Positions 6,977-15,900 are shown, counted from the stretch's first letter. The stretch is 64,000 nt of DNA from Mesorhizobium opportunistum WSM2075 (GCF_000176035.2 NC_015675.1:3290001-3354000), one strand, 5' to 3'. Notes: generated by a model from the sequence alone, not told the origin. A program made the numbers and translations.

Positions 6977-8530
6977 ATGAACAGACTTGCTGACAGGGTG
7001 CTGGCGCTTCTGCTGGCCGCGGTTGCCATCGGCTGCCTGGCGCGGATTTATCCGCTCGTCGCTACCCTCGCCTGGGGTCGGGCCTCCGTTTCGCAGGATG
7101 CGGCCTCCCTGCGGCTTCTGGTTTTCTCCGTGGCGGCACTTGCCTGCCTTGTCGGCGCGTTGCTGTTCTGGGCCGGTCTTTTGCCAGGCCGGCCGGCGCA
7201 CCTTGCCAGCGCGCCTCTGTTCGGCCGAACGGCGGAGGTGCGGGAGACCGGCAGGCCTGGCCTTCGCAAGGTCTTTTTTGCCTTGCCATTGGTTGTGCTG
7301 GCGGCGCTCGCTGTTGACCGGCTCGGCCCGTGGCATGATGGTGGCGGCGGGGTGGCCAGCGAGCTCAAGGCGAATGAACCCAAGCCTGATGAACCCAGGC
7401 TTGCCGAGCCCAAGCCTGATGAACCGAAGAGCCAGGATGTCGCCAGCACGCCGCCAGCCGTGGAACCGGCACCTCCGGCTCCACCACCGGTAGCCGCCAA
7501 CCCACCGTCGACACCGATGCCACCCGCTCCACCGCAGACTCCCGCCGCGCCGCCGCCGGAGGTCGCGATCATTCCGCCGCCCACGGTGGCGCCGTTGCCG
7601 CCACCGCCGCCGTCGGCCCCAACCCAGCCCGACGGCCATCGCGACGCGGTCGTCTGGCTGGCGGTCGCGCCCGACGGCCAATCGATCATGAGCGCCAGCA
7701 CCGACCACGTCATCAAGCTGTGGGACGTCGGCGGCAAGCACTTGATCCGCAATCTCGGCGTCCACAAGGACATGGCGCGCACGGCGCTCTACATGCCCGA
7801 CGGGGTTAGCGCGCTGACGGCCGGCGACGACGGCGAGATCGTGCTGAGAAAACTCGCCGATGGTACCGTGCTGCATGTCTTCCAGTCCGGCCAGAATGGC
7901 GGCGTCAACAAGCTGGCGATCAGCCCGGACGGCAAGCACGCCGTCAGCGGCCACGACACCGGCAACGTCATCGTCTGGGATCTCGTCAACAATTCCGTGC
8001 TGCATGTGCTGACCGGGCACGGCTGGTCGATCAGCGCGGTCGCCGTCTCGCCCGATGGCAAGCAGGCGCTCAGCGGCAGCATCGACGGCACGCTCAAGCT
8101 CTGGGACATCGACAGCGGCAAGCAATTGCGCAGCTGGCACGGCCACGAGCAGGGCACCTACGGCGCCGTGTTTACCACCGACGGACATCATCTGATCACC
8201 GGCAGCGGCGATCTGACGATCAAGGTCTGGGATCTCGACAGCGGCCGCGAGGTGAAGCGGTTCGAGGGTCACGAGGGCACCGTCTACACGCTGGCGCTGT
8301 CGGCCGACGGCAAGCGCCTGCTGTCGGGCTCGCTCGACGGCACGGCTAGGCTGTGGGACATGGAAACCGGCAACCAGATCGCCATGTTCGACAGCCAGAC
8401 CGGCCCGATCTACGCGGTGGCATTTGCTCCCGACGGCACGGTGCTGACCGGCGGCTATGACCGGACGATCAGGGATTGGCCGGCCACGGGGGGCGACGGC
8501 GTGGTGCTGTTTGCGGGGGCGCCGGGGTGA
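6977..8530 (+). CDS. Membrane-anchored WD40 repeat protein
   Basis: 517 residues from ATG 6977 with GGAGGG at 6967-6972. Three hydrophobic helices are visible at about 7-28, 43-65 and 92-108. A Pro-rich linker (about 130-215, with repeats of PKPDEP) follows. A WD40 propeller covers about 220-515, with seven repeat-like units ending in KLWDVGG, IVWDLVN, KLWDIDS, KVWDLDS, RLWDMET or similar. The arrangement suggests a propeller held outside the membrane as a protein-binding platform. It is transcribed away from the RiPP-like peptides. No catalytic domain is seen and the partner is unknown. Confidence 0.88.
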   Translation: MNRLADRVLALLLAAVAIGCLARIYPLVATLAWGRASVSQDAASLRLLVFSVAALACLVGALLFWAGLLPGRPAHLASAPLFGRTAEVRETGRPGLRKVFFALPLVVLAALAVDRLGPWHDGGGGVASELKANEPKPDEPRLAEPKPDEPKSQDVASTPPAVEPAPPAPPPVAANPPSTPMPPAPPQTPAAPPPEVAIIPPPTVAPLPPPPPSAPTQPDGHRDAVVWLAVAPDGQSIMSASTDHVIKLWDVGGKHLIRNLGVHKDMARTALYMPDGVSALTAGDDGEIVLRKLADGTVLHVFQSGQNGGVNKLAISPDGKHAVSGHDTGNVIVWDLVNNSVLHVLTGHGWSISAVAVSPDGKQALSGSIDGTLKLWDIDSGKQLRSWHGHEQGTYGAVFTTDGHHLITGSGDLTIKVWDLDSGREVKRFEGHEGTVYTLALSADGKRLLSGSLDGTARLWDMETGNQIAMFDSQTGPIYAVAFAPDGTVLTGGYDRTIRDWPATGGDGVVLFAGAPG

Positions 8531-8611
8531 GGTGTAAAGGTCAAGACATCGATGGCCGGACATAGTGACCGTTTAATCCCTAAATAACGATAGGTCTTGT
8601 ATGGTGCCTGG

Positions 8612-9064
8612 ATGAATTGGTGGATCGGCTGTTGCTGGATTGCCGGCAGTATTTGCTTTGCAGTGCTGGATCATCGCGCACGAAAACTGGCCGGCAAACG
8701 CTGGCTCTCAGAATGGCCCTGGCGCCTGGTGACTTACTTTGCGCTCGGCGGCGTCTTCGCCGCAATAGGATACGCGCCGATTTTCCTTCATCACTTCGTT
8801 GAGGCGATCGTCGGTGTTTACAGTCATCCGCCAACGTTGAGAAGTTTGGCAGTGCTTTTTGTTTGGGGAGCAACCGCAGCCGCTGCCTTTGGATTTCTTG
8901 TATTGGCCCGCAGAACACTTCGTGAGATCGGCAGCTTGCAGCACGGGGTAAGATCGATGGCAGCTTTTCGCACTATTGCCTGCGCAATGGTGTTGGTTGC
9001 CATCGCCATAGGCATCCTTGGTACCGGGTTCCTGTTTGGTCTCGATATTCAGCGGAGCCACTGA
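8612..9064 (+). CDS. Hypothetical membrane protein
   Basis: 150 residues starting MNWWIGCCWIAGSICFAV. An in-frame TTG at 8597 would add five residues but lies too close to its only ribosome-like site. Four hydrophobic segments are visible, at roughly 4-20, 41-66, 76-98 and 122-144. The gene follows the WD40 gene by about 80 bases. Family not recognised. Base composition is slightly lower in GC than its neighbours. Confidence 0.6.
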   Translation: MNWWIGCCWIAGSICFAVLDHRARKLAGKRWLSEWPWRLVTYFALGGVFAAIGYAPIFLHHFVEAIVGVYSHPPTLRSLAVLFVWGATAAAAFGFLVLARRTLREIGSLQHGVRSMAAFRTIACAMVLVAIAIGILGTGFLFGLDIQRSH

Positions 9065-9554
9065 TCAGTTGCTAGATCAACAAGCGACAACATATTCATC
9101 GTCGCTTCGCGCGGCGGCTGCGTCGTCCTGCCCCCAGGCGTTTGCCATGGCCGACGCGGACGGGGGGGCGCATTGTTGGGATGGCTCGGGCGTCCGCGTC
9201 AACCAGGGCGGCTCGTACCGCCGCGACTGCAACATGACACATTGCGGGGCGCTCGAAACTTCCGCGAAAGCGGAATAGGCAGGAGCTGCGGCGCGGATTC
9301 GGCGCTCTGCTTCGCGGGGCAATCGCGCGAAACAGTTTTTCCTGCCTGTTGCATTTGAGCCATGAGACCAAGCAGGACTATCTGGCTTCGGCGCGTGGAC
9401 GTCTGTTGGCCGTTGCCTTATCTATGGCGACGCCAGCAATCGTTCGGCGGCAGAAAGCGACGTAAGCCCTGGCTTCTTCGTCGACAACCACGACACGGAA
9501 AAAATCGTCGTCGGTAAGATCAACTGCAAGTTCTGAGACGACAAGCCACGCCCT
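9065..9554. other. Gene-poor stretch with a possible coding remnant
   Basis: No convincing complete gene. From 9366 to 9539 one plus frame reads GRCLIYGDASNRSAAESDV, then SPGFFVDNHDTEKIVVGKIN and a TGA stop at 9537-9539. The composition looks protein-like but has no start codon or ribosome site. It may be the 3' end of a decayed gene. The rest, including a Cys-containing open stretch near 9150-9278, is unassigned. Confidence 0.3.
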
Positions 9555-9761
9555 TCATCGGTTCGCCCCTCGGTCGGCCGCCTGGATCGATCGGGCTGGC
9601 ACGGAAGAGAGAACATGTTGACTGGACGGCTGCTCGCCAAGATAGAGCGCCCCGCCCAGGATGAGGAAAACAATCCCCACCGCCACCAATCCGACCGTCA
9701 ATACGGCAATCGCCGTACCCGGACCATGGCCTGTGTTGATGATGATGGACCGATGGGGCAC
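9555..9761 (-). CDS. Small single-helix membrane protein
   Basis: 68 residues from a GTG start at 9761. GGAGG lies 8 bases upstream, which decides the start. One hydrophobic helix spans about residues 16-43 (TAIAVLTVGLVAVGIVFLIL). The C-terminal 25 residues are polar. No recognised family. It stands alone between gene-poor stretches. Confidence 0.6.
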   Translation of the reverse strand: MPHRSIIINTGHGPGTAIAVLTVGLVAVGIVFLILGGALYLGEQPSSQHVLSSVPARSIQAADRGANR

Positions 9762-10107
9762 GCTCGTTTCCTCCGAGATGAGGCGGGTCCGGAGACCTCG
9801 CGGAAAAACGGCAGCAAGGGCCAGATGTTCCCGGAGCAGGGCCTTATTCGGCCGTTTGCGTTTCCCTGTAGGACCAAGGTCTTAGCGGCCGAACGCAAAG
9901 GTCCGAGGGGCCCTGTTCGGTTCCGGCAATGTCCATTGGACGTTCCGTTATTTTAGTCAAACGACATATAATGGTGCGGCGCTGCCGGAGGTAGGAAAGC
10001 GTCAAAAAAATAGCCGACGAAGCTTTTTTACCGGCACTTGCGAGGCGAAAAACAAGGTCGTCGAGAAGCGGCAAATTCACCAACGGCTGATCGGATCAAG
10101 TCACGGC
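9762..10107. other. Intergenic stretch, no gene seen
   Basis: No supported gene in 346 bases. An A-run and a T-run (10003-10028) flank a short GC hairpin and could form a weak terminator for the minus-strand gene ending at 10108. An imperfect inverted repeat surrounds 9928-9950. Nothing else was recognised. Confidence 0.3.
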
Positions 10108-10395
10108 TCACGTCTCGTCAAACCCTCCCTCGCGGTTCAAATCACGCCTGATCGCAGCTTCTTCGTCGTCGTCAGGGAGGGCGTCGTCACTGTCCTGGTA
10201 GGCGTTGTCGTCGTCTTCCTCGGGCAGTTCGCCCTCTTTCTCTGTTTCGTAGCGAATGTCGCCATTTTCCGGCACTGAGTCGGGCAGGATCTGGCCGCCC
10301 TTGACCGCGTCCCAGTCCTGCTGCTCGATGGTCGGGCCATCGGCCTCGGGACCGTCTTCTTCCATGTCGGTGCGTGGTTTTTCGCGCGGTGCCAT
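10108..10395 (-). CDS. Hypothetical acidic protein
   Basis: 95 residues from ATG 10395, chosen for the GGAG about 8 bases upstream. A start 10 codons further upstream is possible. The protein is strongly acidic and probably disordered, with clusters such as LPEEDDDNAYQDSDDALPDD and a Gln/Asp-rich middle. No hydrophobic segment. Similar short acidic proteins are common in rhizobia without known function. It lies downstream of a sulfotransferase-like gene on the same strand. Confidence 0.6.
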   Translation of the reverse strand: MAPREKPRTDMEEDGPEADGPTIEQQDWDAVKGGQILPDSVPENGDIRYETEKEGELPEEDDDNAYQDSDDALPDDDEEAAIRRDLNREGGFDET

Positions 10396-10504
10396 GCCGG
10401 CCTCCAACCCTTGAAAGGACTGCAAGCGAAACTCGGCGTGCCGCCATTTGTTCCCGCCTGATAGCGGTAGGGGTTGCGCCTAATGACCACCGAAGGCTTG
10501 CGCG

Positions 10505-11245
10505 TCAGCCCAGCCACCACCAGAGCGCTGCGACCACCGCCACGATCGCCGCGATCGTCAGCCCCAGCATGATGTAGGAGCCCTTGACGATATCGCGGAT
10601 GATCTTCTTGATCGTCTCGCGGTCGTTGAGGTTGGGGAACGGCTCGTTGGGCAGCGCCACGCCGAGGAATTCGCAAAGCGGAGCCCAGCCTTCGGTCACC
10701 TTGTAGACCAGCAGCTTCTGCGGCGGCACCGCTGCCATGACCTCCTCGACATAGGCGTTGTAGCGCGCCACAGCCTTGGCGCGGTCCTCCATTACGCCGT
10801 TCAGCGTGCGACCCCACACCAGTTTCCTCGACATATCGCCGAATTTCCGGCCGAACGGCGTCAGCCACTCCAAGATCTTGAACTGCCAGACATTCTCGGT
10901 GAAGTAGATTGTGTCGATCGTGCTCTCGTACCAGGCTTCGGCGCCGCGCGGGTGGAGCGTCAGCAGTACCTTGGCATCGGGGTAGGCAACCATCAGTTCC
11001 TTCCACACGCAGCAGCCGGGATTGTCCACGGTGGCTGTATAGTTAGCGAACACACGGTTCCAGTCGTGCTGGCTGCCGGGCGCACTGTTGGCCACCTTGC
11101 GCCAGAAATCGAGATGACCTTTGTTGGCCTTGTTCAGGATTACTTCCTGCATGTGGTAGGAAGGCAGGCCGAGCCTATTGAGCGCGGCAAAGGTCGACCA
11201 CGTGCCAGTGCGGCCGAAACCGGCCCCGATCAGTTTGAGCGTCAT
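10505..11245 (-). CDS. Sulfotransferase-family protein with C-terminal membrane helix
   Basis: 246 residues from ATG 11245. GAGFGRTGTWSTFAAL at about 7-22 is the 5'-phosphosulfate (PAPS) binding loop of the sulfotransferase fold. LLTLHPRGAEAWYES near 95 matches the 3'-phosphate loop region. The last 22 residues (LGLTIAAIVAVVAALWWWLG) form a membrane anchor. The donor would be PAPS; the acceptor is unknown. Such single-domain proteins occur in bacteria and in eukaryotes with poorly known substrates. The upstream region is shared divergently with the ExoX-like gene. Confidence 0.85.
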   Translation of the reverse strand: MTLKLIGAGFGRTGTWSTFAALNRLGLPSYHMQEVILNKANKGHLDFWRKVANSAPGSQHDWNRVFANYTATVDNPGCCVWKELMVAYPDAKVLLTLHPRGAEAWYESTIDTIYFTENVWQFKILEWLTPFGRKFGDMSRKLVWGRTLNGVMEDRAKAVARYNAYVEEVMAAVPPQKLLVYKVTEGWAPLCEFLGVALPNEPFPNLNDRETIKKIIRDIVKGSYIMLGLTIAAIVAVVAALWWWLG

Positions 11246-11462
11246 TTCCCCATCCCTCGGACTTGTTTTCTCCATTACCCCGGTCCGTGAGCATTAAATT
11301 GCTCCCGACCGGGCGGTCGCGCAACAAATTTCGCGAGCTGTTCCGGATCGGGCGATCACATAGTTGCGAAGTCGCTAAAATAATGAAACGTTGTGGGCGG
11401 GTAATGGGAATTCAGGCAGGGGAGTCGTTTGAACCGGGGCGGTTTGAGCGATTTTGGGATCG

Positions 11463-11708
11463 ATGTATTTTGGACATTTTCTCGTAGGGATGTCAGTCAC
11501 GACCGTCGTTATCGCGGTCTGGACCTATCTAGCCACCGGTTCTTTCTGGGAGGCGCTCGCCTGGACGGTCGTGACATTGCTTGTCCTGCAGGTTGGATAC
11601 TTCATGCTCGTCGTGCGGCTGATCTACAGGCGCGCGCATCATGCCGCGACAAGCGAGGATACCGTGAACGTTGTTCCGCCGCTGCATCGGGATGGTGTCT
11701 GGTTCTGA
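11463..11708 (+). CDS. ExoX/SyrA-like exopolysaccharide repressor-type protein
   Basis: 81 residues from ATG 11463 (a TTG nine bases earlier is possible). Two hydrophobic helices (about 8-30 and 36-58) begin with MYFGHFLVGMSVTTVVIAVW and include LLVLQVGYFMLVVRLIYRR, the layout of rhizobial ExoX-type small inner-membrane proteins that reduce exopolysaccharide synthesis after translation. No exopolysaccharide genes are nearby. A strong terminator lies 215 bases downstream. Confidence 0.65.
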   Translation: MYFGHFLVGMSVTTVVIAVWTYLATGSFWEALAWTVVTLLVLQVGYFMLVVRLIYRRAHHAATSEDTVNVVPPLHRDGVWF

Positions 11709-11922
11709 AGGCCGACATCCGGGATCGATGATGTCCGGGTGGATCAGGAGTGCTTTTCGCTACCGGCCATCTATTCGCGCGTGCGCCAGGCAGCCGGCAA
11801 AGGGCGCCATCAGCGCGAGAACGGCAAACGTCAGCCACGCCGTCCGATTGCTGGAACCAAGGTGCCAGAGCCGGCGTTTCCCTGATGTGACCGGTGAGGC
11901 TGCCACCTCCGCCGGCGCCGTT

Positions 11923-11959
11923 AAAGGCTCGTCCTGCTCCCGGCAGGGCGGGCCTTTTT
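11923..11959 (+). terminator. Strong intrinsic terminator
   Basis: A 15-base-pair stem (11923-11937 with 11943-11957) including GU pairs and a five-base loop, running into a T-tract. It points rightward. It ends transcription from the ExoX-like gene or from an unseen small RNA between 11709 and 11922. Confidence 0.8.
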
Positions 11960-12304
11960 CGGGTGCGGCGAAGGGGTGGGAACGACGCGGCGCGCTCCAC
12001 GTTAGCTGTAGCTAAGGCAATAGGCAGACCAGATCGAATTCACTCCGTGAAGAAGTACGGCCCGGCGCGCTTCACGGTGAAAGTATTTTTCGCTTATATT
12101 TTTCACTAAAAATGTAATCTCTGAAAATAACCTCTGAGGTTTTGTCTGCGTGATCCATATATAATCACAATGTTGTCAACGGCGGAAATTCTCATCAGTT
12201 TGCCTGAATGGCGCATTTATTCCAAAAATCGAGATGGAACCTCGCGACGGTGGCGGAGTTTTCCTGCAGGGCGGGTTTGACATATCCAACCATGGAGGTT
12301 TGTT
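11960..12304. other. AT-rich upstream region of the DUF1236-type gene
   Basis: No gene seen. From about 12080 to 12190 the sequence is clearly AT-rich compared with its surroundings and ends about 110 bases before the 12305 start. It probably holds the promoter of that gene, but no unambiguous -35/-10 pair was found. Confidence 0.4.
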
Positions 12305-12607
12305 ATGAAACACTATCTTGCTACGAGTGCGGCTGCCGCGATCGTCCTGATGGGTGGTATTGGCACGGCCTTGGCGGAAACCGTCGTCGTGCAGCCACAG
12401 GATGAGACAGTCGTCCGCGAATACGTGAAGAAGGAGCCGCTGGCGTCGGTGAACCTTTTGGGCGTCGAGCTCAAGCTCGGCTCGCCTGTGCCGGACAGGG
12501 TTGAATTGCGCGAGGTACCCAACGTCAGGTACCGCGTCGCCGTGATCAACGACCAGACCGTCCTGGTCGACCCCGACACGCGCGAAATCGTCGAAGTGCT
12601 GCACTGA
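12305..12607 (+). CDS. Secreted DUF1236-type protein
   Basis: 100 residues. GGAGG at 12294-12298 precedes the ATG. A signal peptide (MKHYLATSAAAAIVLMGGIG, cleavage near ALA-E at 24) is followed by two short beta motifs. The second, RYRVAVINDQTVLVDPDTRE then IVEVL, matches DUF1236, a periplasmic motif common in Rhizobiales. Role unknown. A strong terminator follows at 12672. Confidence 0.8.
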   Translation: MKHYLATSAAAAIVLMGGIGTALAETVVVQPQDETVVREYVKKEPLASVNLLGVELKLGSPVPDRVELREVPNVRYRVAVINDQTVLVDPDTREIVEVLH

Positions 12608-12671
12608 TCCGTGGCCTGGCCATGAAAGAGGGTGCGACACCGACTAACTGATACCGGCCCAACTCTTGGGA

Positions 12672-12706
12672 AAAGCCCGCCGCGGCTTCGTGGCGGGCTT
12701 TCTTTT
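12672..12706. terminator. Bidirectional intrinsic terminator
   Basis: A perfect 10-base-pair stem (12672-12681 with 12692-12701) with flanking A and T runs on both sides. It serves the plus-strand DUF1236-type gene and the convergent minus-strand GST gene ending at 12724. Confidence 0.85.
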
Positions 12707-12723
12707 GAAGCGGGCCTTGCCGC

Positions 12724-13590
12724 CTATTCGGCGGCGAGCTTGTCCTGCGTCTTCGTGTCGAAATCGCTGGCGTCATGGCGCTCGTGCAACTGCAGAGCCG
12801 GTTCGCCGAAGGCGCGGTTGACCATGCGGCCGCGCCTGACCGCTGGCCGCTCGTCGATCACCTTCGCCCAGCGCTGCACGTGCTTGTATTCGTGCACCGA
12901 GAGGAATTCGGCGGAATCGTTGTACATGCGGCCAAGCGCCAGCCCGCCATACCAGGGCCAAACCGCCATGTCGGCGATCGAGTAATCCTTGCCGCCGAGA
13001 TACTCCGTTTCGGCCAGCCGGCGGTCGAGCACGTCCATCTGGCGCTTCACCTCCATCGAGAAACGGTCGATGGCGTATTCGAATTTTTCCGGCGCATAGG
13101 CGTAGAAATGGCCGAAGCCGCCGCCCAGATACGGCGCCGAGCCCATCTGCCAGAACAGCCAGGACAGCACCTCCGCCCGCGCCGGCTGTTCGGTGGGCAG
13201 GAATTCGCCGAACTTTTCGGCGAGATAGACGAGGATCGAACCGGATTCGAAGACGCGCATCGGCGTGGCGCCGCTGCGATCCATCAAGGCCGGGATTTTG
13301 GAGTTGGGGTTGACCTCGACGAAACCGCTGCCGAACTGGTCGCCATCGTTGATGCGGATCAGCCATGCATCGTATTCGGCGCCTTCGTGGCCGCGCGCCA
13401 GAAGCTCCTCCAGCATGACCGTCACCTTGACGCCGTTCGGCGTCGCCAGCGAATAAAGCTGCAGCGGGTGCTTGCCGAAGGGCAGCTCTTTGTCATGCGT
13501 CGGCCCGGCGATCGGCCGGTTGATGCTGGCGAAGGCGCCGCCACTCGGCTTGTTCCAGGTCCATACTTTCGGCGGGGTATAGTCGGTCAT
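12724..13590 (-). CDS. yghU: YghU-type glutathione S-transferase / disulfide oxidoreductase
   Basis: 288 residues from ATG 13590, preceded by GAGG at good spacing. The N-terminal extension (KVWTWNKPSGGAFASINRPI) is characteristic of YghU, the glutathione-dependent disulfide-bond oxidoreductase branch. The thioredoxin fold follows (QLYSLATPNGVKVTVMLEEL), with the GSH-binding NPNSKIPAL and FESGSILVYLAEKF. A helical C-terminal domain includes EYLGGKDYSIADMAVWPWYG. Full length and intact. Expected to be cytoplasmic and to reduce or conjugate small disulfides with glutathione. Its 3' end shares the terminator at 12672. Confidence 0.93.
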   Translation of the reverse strand: MTDYTPPKVWTWNKPSGGAFASINRPIAGPTHDKELPFGKHPLQLYSLATPNGVKVTVMLEELLARGHEGAEYDAWLIRINDGDQFGSGFVEVNPNSKIPALMDRSGATPMRVFESGSILVYLAEKFGEFLPTEQPARAEVLSWLFWQMGSAPYLGGGFGHFYAYAPEKFEYAIDRFSMEVKRQMDVLDRRLAETEYLGGKDYSIADMAVWPWYGGLALGRMYNDSAEFLSVHEYKHVQRWAKVIDERPAVRRGRMVNRAFGEPALQLHERHDASDFDTKTQDKLAAE

Positions 13591-13729
13591 GTCGGGCCTC
13601 GTGGCGTGATGGGGGAGACAGAACGGGATCGGGGGCGGATCCACCTACAGCTAGGGCTGCGGAGCGGGAAGTTCAACTTGCGTTGAACTATTGTCAATAT
13701 AGAGCGCCGGCTCCTTCCTTCTCCCCGGA

Positions 13730-13940
13730 GGCCCGCTCTTCAGGTATTCAGCCCCTTCAAAAGGTCCAGTGGGCCTTTTGATCCGGGCTCCCCGCTCTTC
13801 AGGTGTTCAGCCCCTTCAAACGGTCCACTGGACCTTTGATCCGCCCGAAGGCGAACCGGATCTTCACCATTCGAAGCTCGAAAAGCCAGGCAATTGGCTT
13901 TTTGTCCGCTGCGCGGACCGCTTCTCACCCCTTGCACCAT
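13730..13940. repeat. Tandem palindromic repeat and mosaic repeat
   Basis: Two tandem units of about 60 bases (13732-13791 and 13792-13850) share the words cccgctcttcaggt and ttcagccccttcaaa. Each carries an imperfect palindrome centred on ggtccactggacc. From 13880 to 13935 a third word set (caattggctttttgtccgct) recurs at 32559. The repeats lie between the YghU gene and the pseudoprotease. Confidence 0.7.
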
Positions 13941-14000
13941 CCCCTCCAAGGCATACCTATAGAACAAGCCGCCAGGGCATTCGCATCGCAGGACAAAATC

Positions 14001-14906
14001 ATGACCGCCAATCCCAATCCGCGCTCCGTCGTTGCCGTGCGCGCCACCGTTCCGGAAGACGCCTTCACGGCGGGCGCGCTGGGCACGCTCCGGGAAGGCA
14101 GCGGCGTCGTCATCCGCGACGATGGGCTGGTGCTGACCATCGGCTATCTCATCACCGAGGCCGAGGAGGTCTGGCTGACCACGCATGACGGCCGTGTCGT
14201 CCCCGCGCATGCGCTGGCATACGACCAGGAATCGGGCTTCGGCCTGGTCCAGGCGCTGGCGCCGACCGGCCTGCCGGCGGTGGCGCTGGGCGACGCCGGC
14301 AAGGCCAGGATCGGCGACGCGGTCGTGCTTGCCGACGGCATCGGCCGAGCCGTCGAGGCCAGGATCGTCACCAAGCAGGAATTCGCCGGCTATTGGGAGT
14401 ATCTGCTCGACGAGGCGATCTTCATCGCGCCCGCGCATCCGTCCTGGGGCGGTGCGCCGCTGTTCGGAGCCGATGGCGCGCTACTCGGCATCGGCTCGTT
14501 GCGCCTGCAGATGAGCCGCGCCGGCGAGGTCGCCGATATAAACATGATCGTGCCGATCGATCTTTTGCCGCCGATCCTCGACGATCTCTTGACGCGCGGC
14601 CAGGTGGCCAAGCCGCCGCGGCCCTGGCTTGGCGCCCTGTCGGCCGAAAGCGACGGCCAGGTGGTGGTGATGAGCGTGACCGAAGGTGGCCCGGCCGCCA
14701 AGGCCGGCCTGCGCGAGGGCGACGTCATTTCCGAGGTTCGCGACGGCGCGGTCGATGGGCTCGCCGATTTCTATCGCAAGCTGTGGGAGAGCGGCTCGGC
14801 GGGCGCCGAGATCCCGATGCGGGTGGTGCGCGACGGCCGCGAGACCTGGCTGCGCGTCAAATCCGCCGACCGTGGCAGTTTCCTGAAAAAGCCGCAGCTG
14901 CAGTAG
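14001..14906 (+). CDS. DegP/S1C-like pseudoprotease with PDZ domain
   Basis: 301 residues from ATG 14001; an upstream extension would run through repeat sequence. Residues 30-195 follow the trypsin-like S1C fold (EGSGVVIRDDGLVLTIGYLI). Aligned by eye, all three catalytic residues are replaced: Tyr49 at the His position (LTIGYLI for LTNNHVV), Gly79 at the Asp position, and Gly150 at the Ser position (PSWGGAPL for PGNSGGPL). A PDZ domain covers about 205-295 (GGPAAKAGLREGDVISEVRD). No signal peptide. It probably binds peptides without cutting them. A LysR gene follows 22 bases later. Confidence 0.85.
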   Translation: MTANPNPRSVVAVRATVPEDAFTAGALGTLREGSGVVIRDDGLVLTIGYLITEAEEVWLTTHDGRVVPAHALAYDQESGFGLVQALAPTGLPAVALGDAGKARIGDAVVLADGIGRAVEARIVTKQEFAGYWEYLLDEAIFIAPAHPSWGGAPLFGADGALLGIGSLRLQMSRAGEVADINMIVPIDLLPPILDDLLTRGQVAKPPRPWLGALSAESDGQVVVMSVTEGGPAAKAGLREGDVISEVRDGAVDGLADFYRKLWESGSAGAEIPMRVVRDGRETWLRVKSADRGSFLKKPQLQ

Positions 14907-14928
14907 GCCTTACCATTTCGGCCAGGCG

Positions 14929-15888
14929 ATGCATCCAAGACTGCTCAAGACCTTTCTCGCCGTGGCGCGCAGCCGCAACGTCACGCGCGCCGCGGAGGCC
15001 GTCCATCTCGCGCAGTCGAGCGTCAGCGACCAGGTCCAGTCGCTCGAGGCCGAGCTTGGCGCTGCCTTGTTCACGCGTTCGAAGGCCGGCCTGGAGCTGA
15101 CCCCGGCGGGACTGGCGTTGAAGCCCGTCGCCGAAGAGCTGTTGCGGCTCGACGCAGAGGCGCGTGCGGCTGTGCAGGCGGCTGCCGGGCAGACGAGCGG
15201 GCAGGTGACCGTCGGTGCGCTGGAGACGATCGCCTCGGCTCGGCTGGCGCCGTGGCTGCCCGGGTTCCAGGCCCACCACCCCGGCATCATTGTCCGGATG
15301 AAGGTGGCAGGCAGCGGCGCGCTGCTGCGCCAGCTGGAGGACGGCGATATCGATGTCGTCTTCTGCTTCGAGCCTCGCCATTTCGCGAAGGACACTTCCG
15401 ATCAGCGTTTCGCCAGGCGCACGATAATGGCCGAACCGCTGGCACTGGTCGCGGCTCCGGGGCAGGGCACCGCCCCAGGCGACATTGCCGCGCTCGCCAA
15501 ACTGCGGTTCGTGGCGACCGAGCCCGGATGCATCTACCGGCACATGGTCGACACTGCCTTTGTCGAGGCGGGTGTCGATGCGCCAGCAATTGCCGCCGAA
15601 GTCGGCAGCATCGGCGTCATTGCGCGGCTGGTGGCCGCCGGCGCGGGTTTCGGCCTCGTTCCACGCATTGCCGTCAGCGATGCGATCGCGCGTGGCGACA
15701 TCGTCGAACTGCCATGGCCCGGTTCGGCGCGGGCGGCGCCGCTGACGATGATCTGGCGACGCCGGCGCGTCCAGCCGCCGGCGCTCCGGCAATTGCTTGC
15801 CGCCGCTCGCGATACGCTTGTGCCAACTGAGCGTTCAGGAGCTGAATCGACGAAACGCTCCAATGCCTTGTTTGCAAACAGTTCCTGA
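14929..15888 (+). CDS. LysR-family transcriptional regulator
   Basis: 319 residues. The winged HTH occupies 1-60 (MHPRLLKTFLAVARSRNVTR, SVSDQVQSLEAELGAALFTR). The effector domain follows from about 90 to 295, with VGALETIASARLAPWLPGF and ATEPGCIYRHMVDTAFVEAG. The ATG lies 22 bases after the pseudoprotease stop, so the two may share a transcript. The gene is convergent with an SDR gene at 15901. Target and effector unknown. Confidence 0.93.
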   Translation: MHPRLLKTFLAVARSRNVTRAAEAVHLAQSSVSDQVQSLEAELGAALFTRSKAGLELTPAGLALKPVAEELLRLDAEARAAVQAAAGQTSGQVTVGALETIASARLAPWLPGFQAHHPGIIVRMKVAGSGALLRQLEDGDIDVVFCFEPRHFAKDTSDQRFARRTIMAEPLALVAAPGQGTAPGDIAALAKLRFVATEPGCIYRHMVDTAFVEAGVDAPAIAAEVGSIGVIARLVAAGAGFGLVPRIAVSDAIARGDIVELPWPGSARAAPLTMIWRRRRVQPPALRQLLAAARDTLVPTERSGAESTKRSNALFANSS

Positions 15889-15900
15889 TGTCGGGCCATG

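Noticed and set aside
11765..12010. Minus-strand frame with a hydrophobic end opposite the terminator region
   Set aside because: It has no usable start codon with a ribosome site and would have to be read through the strong terminator hairpin.
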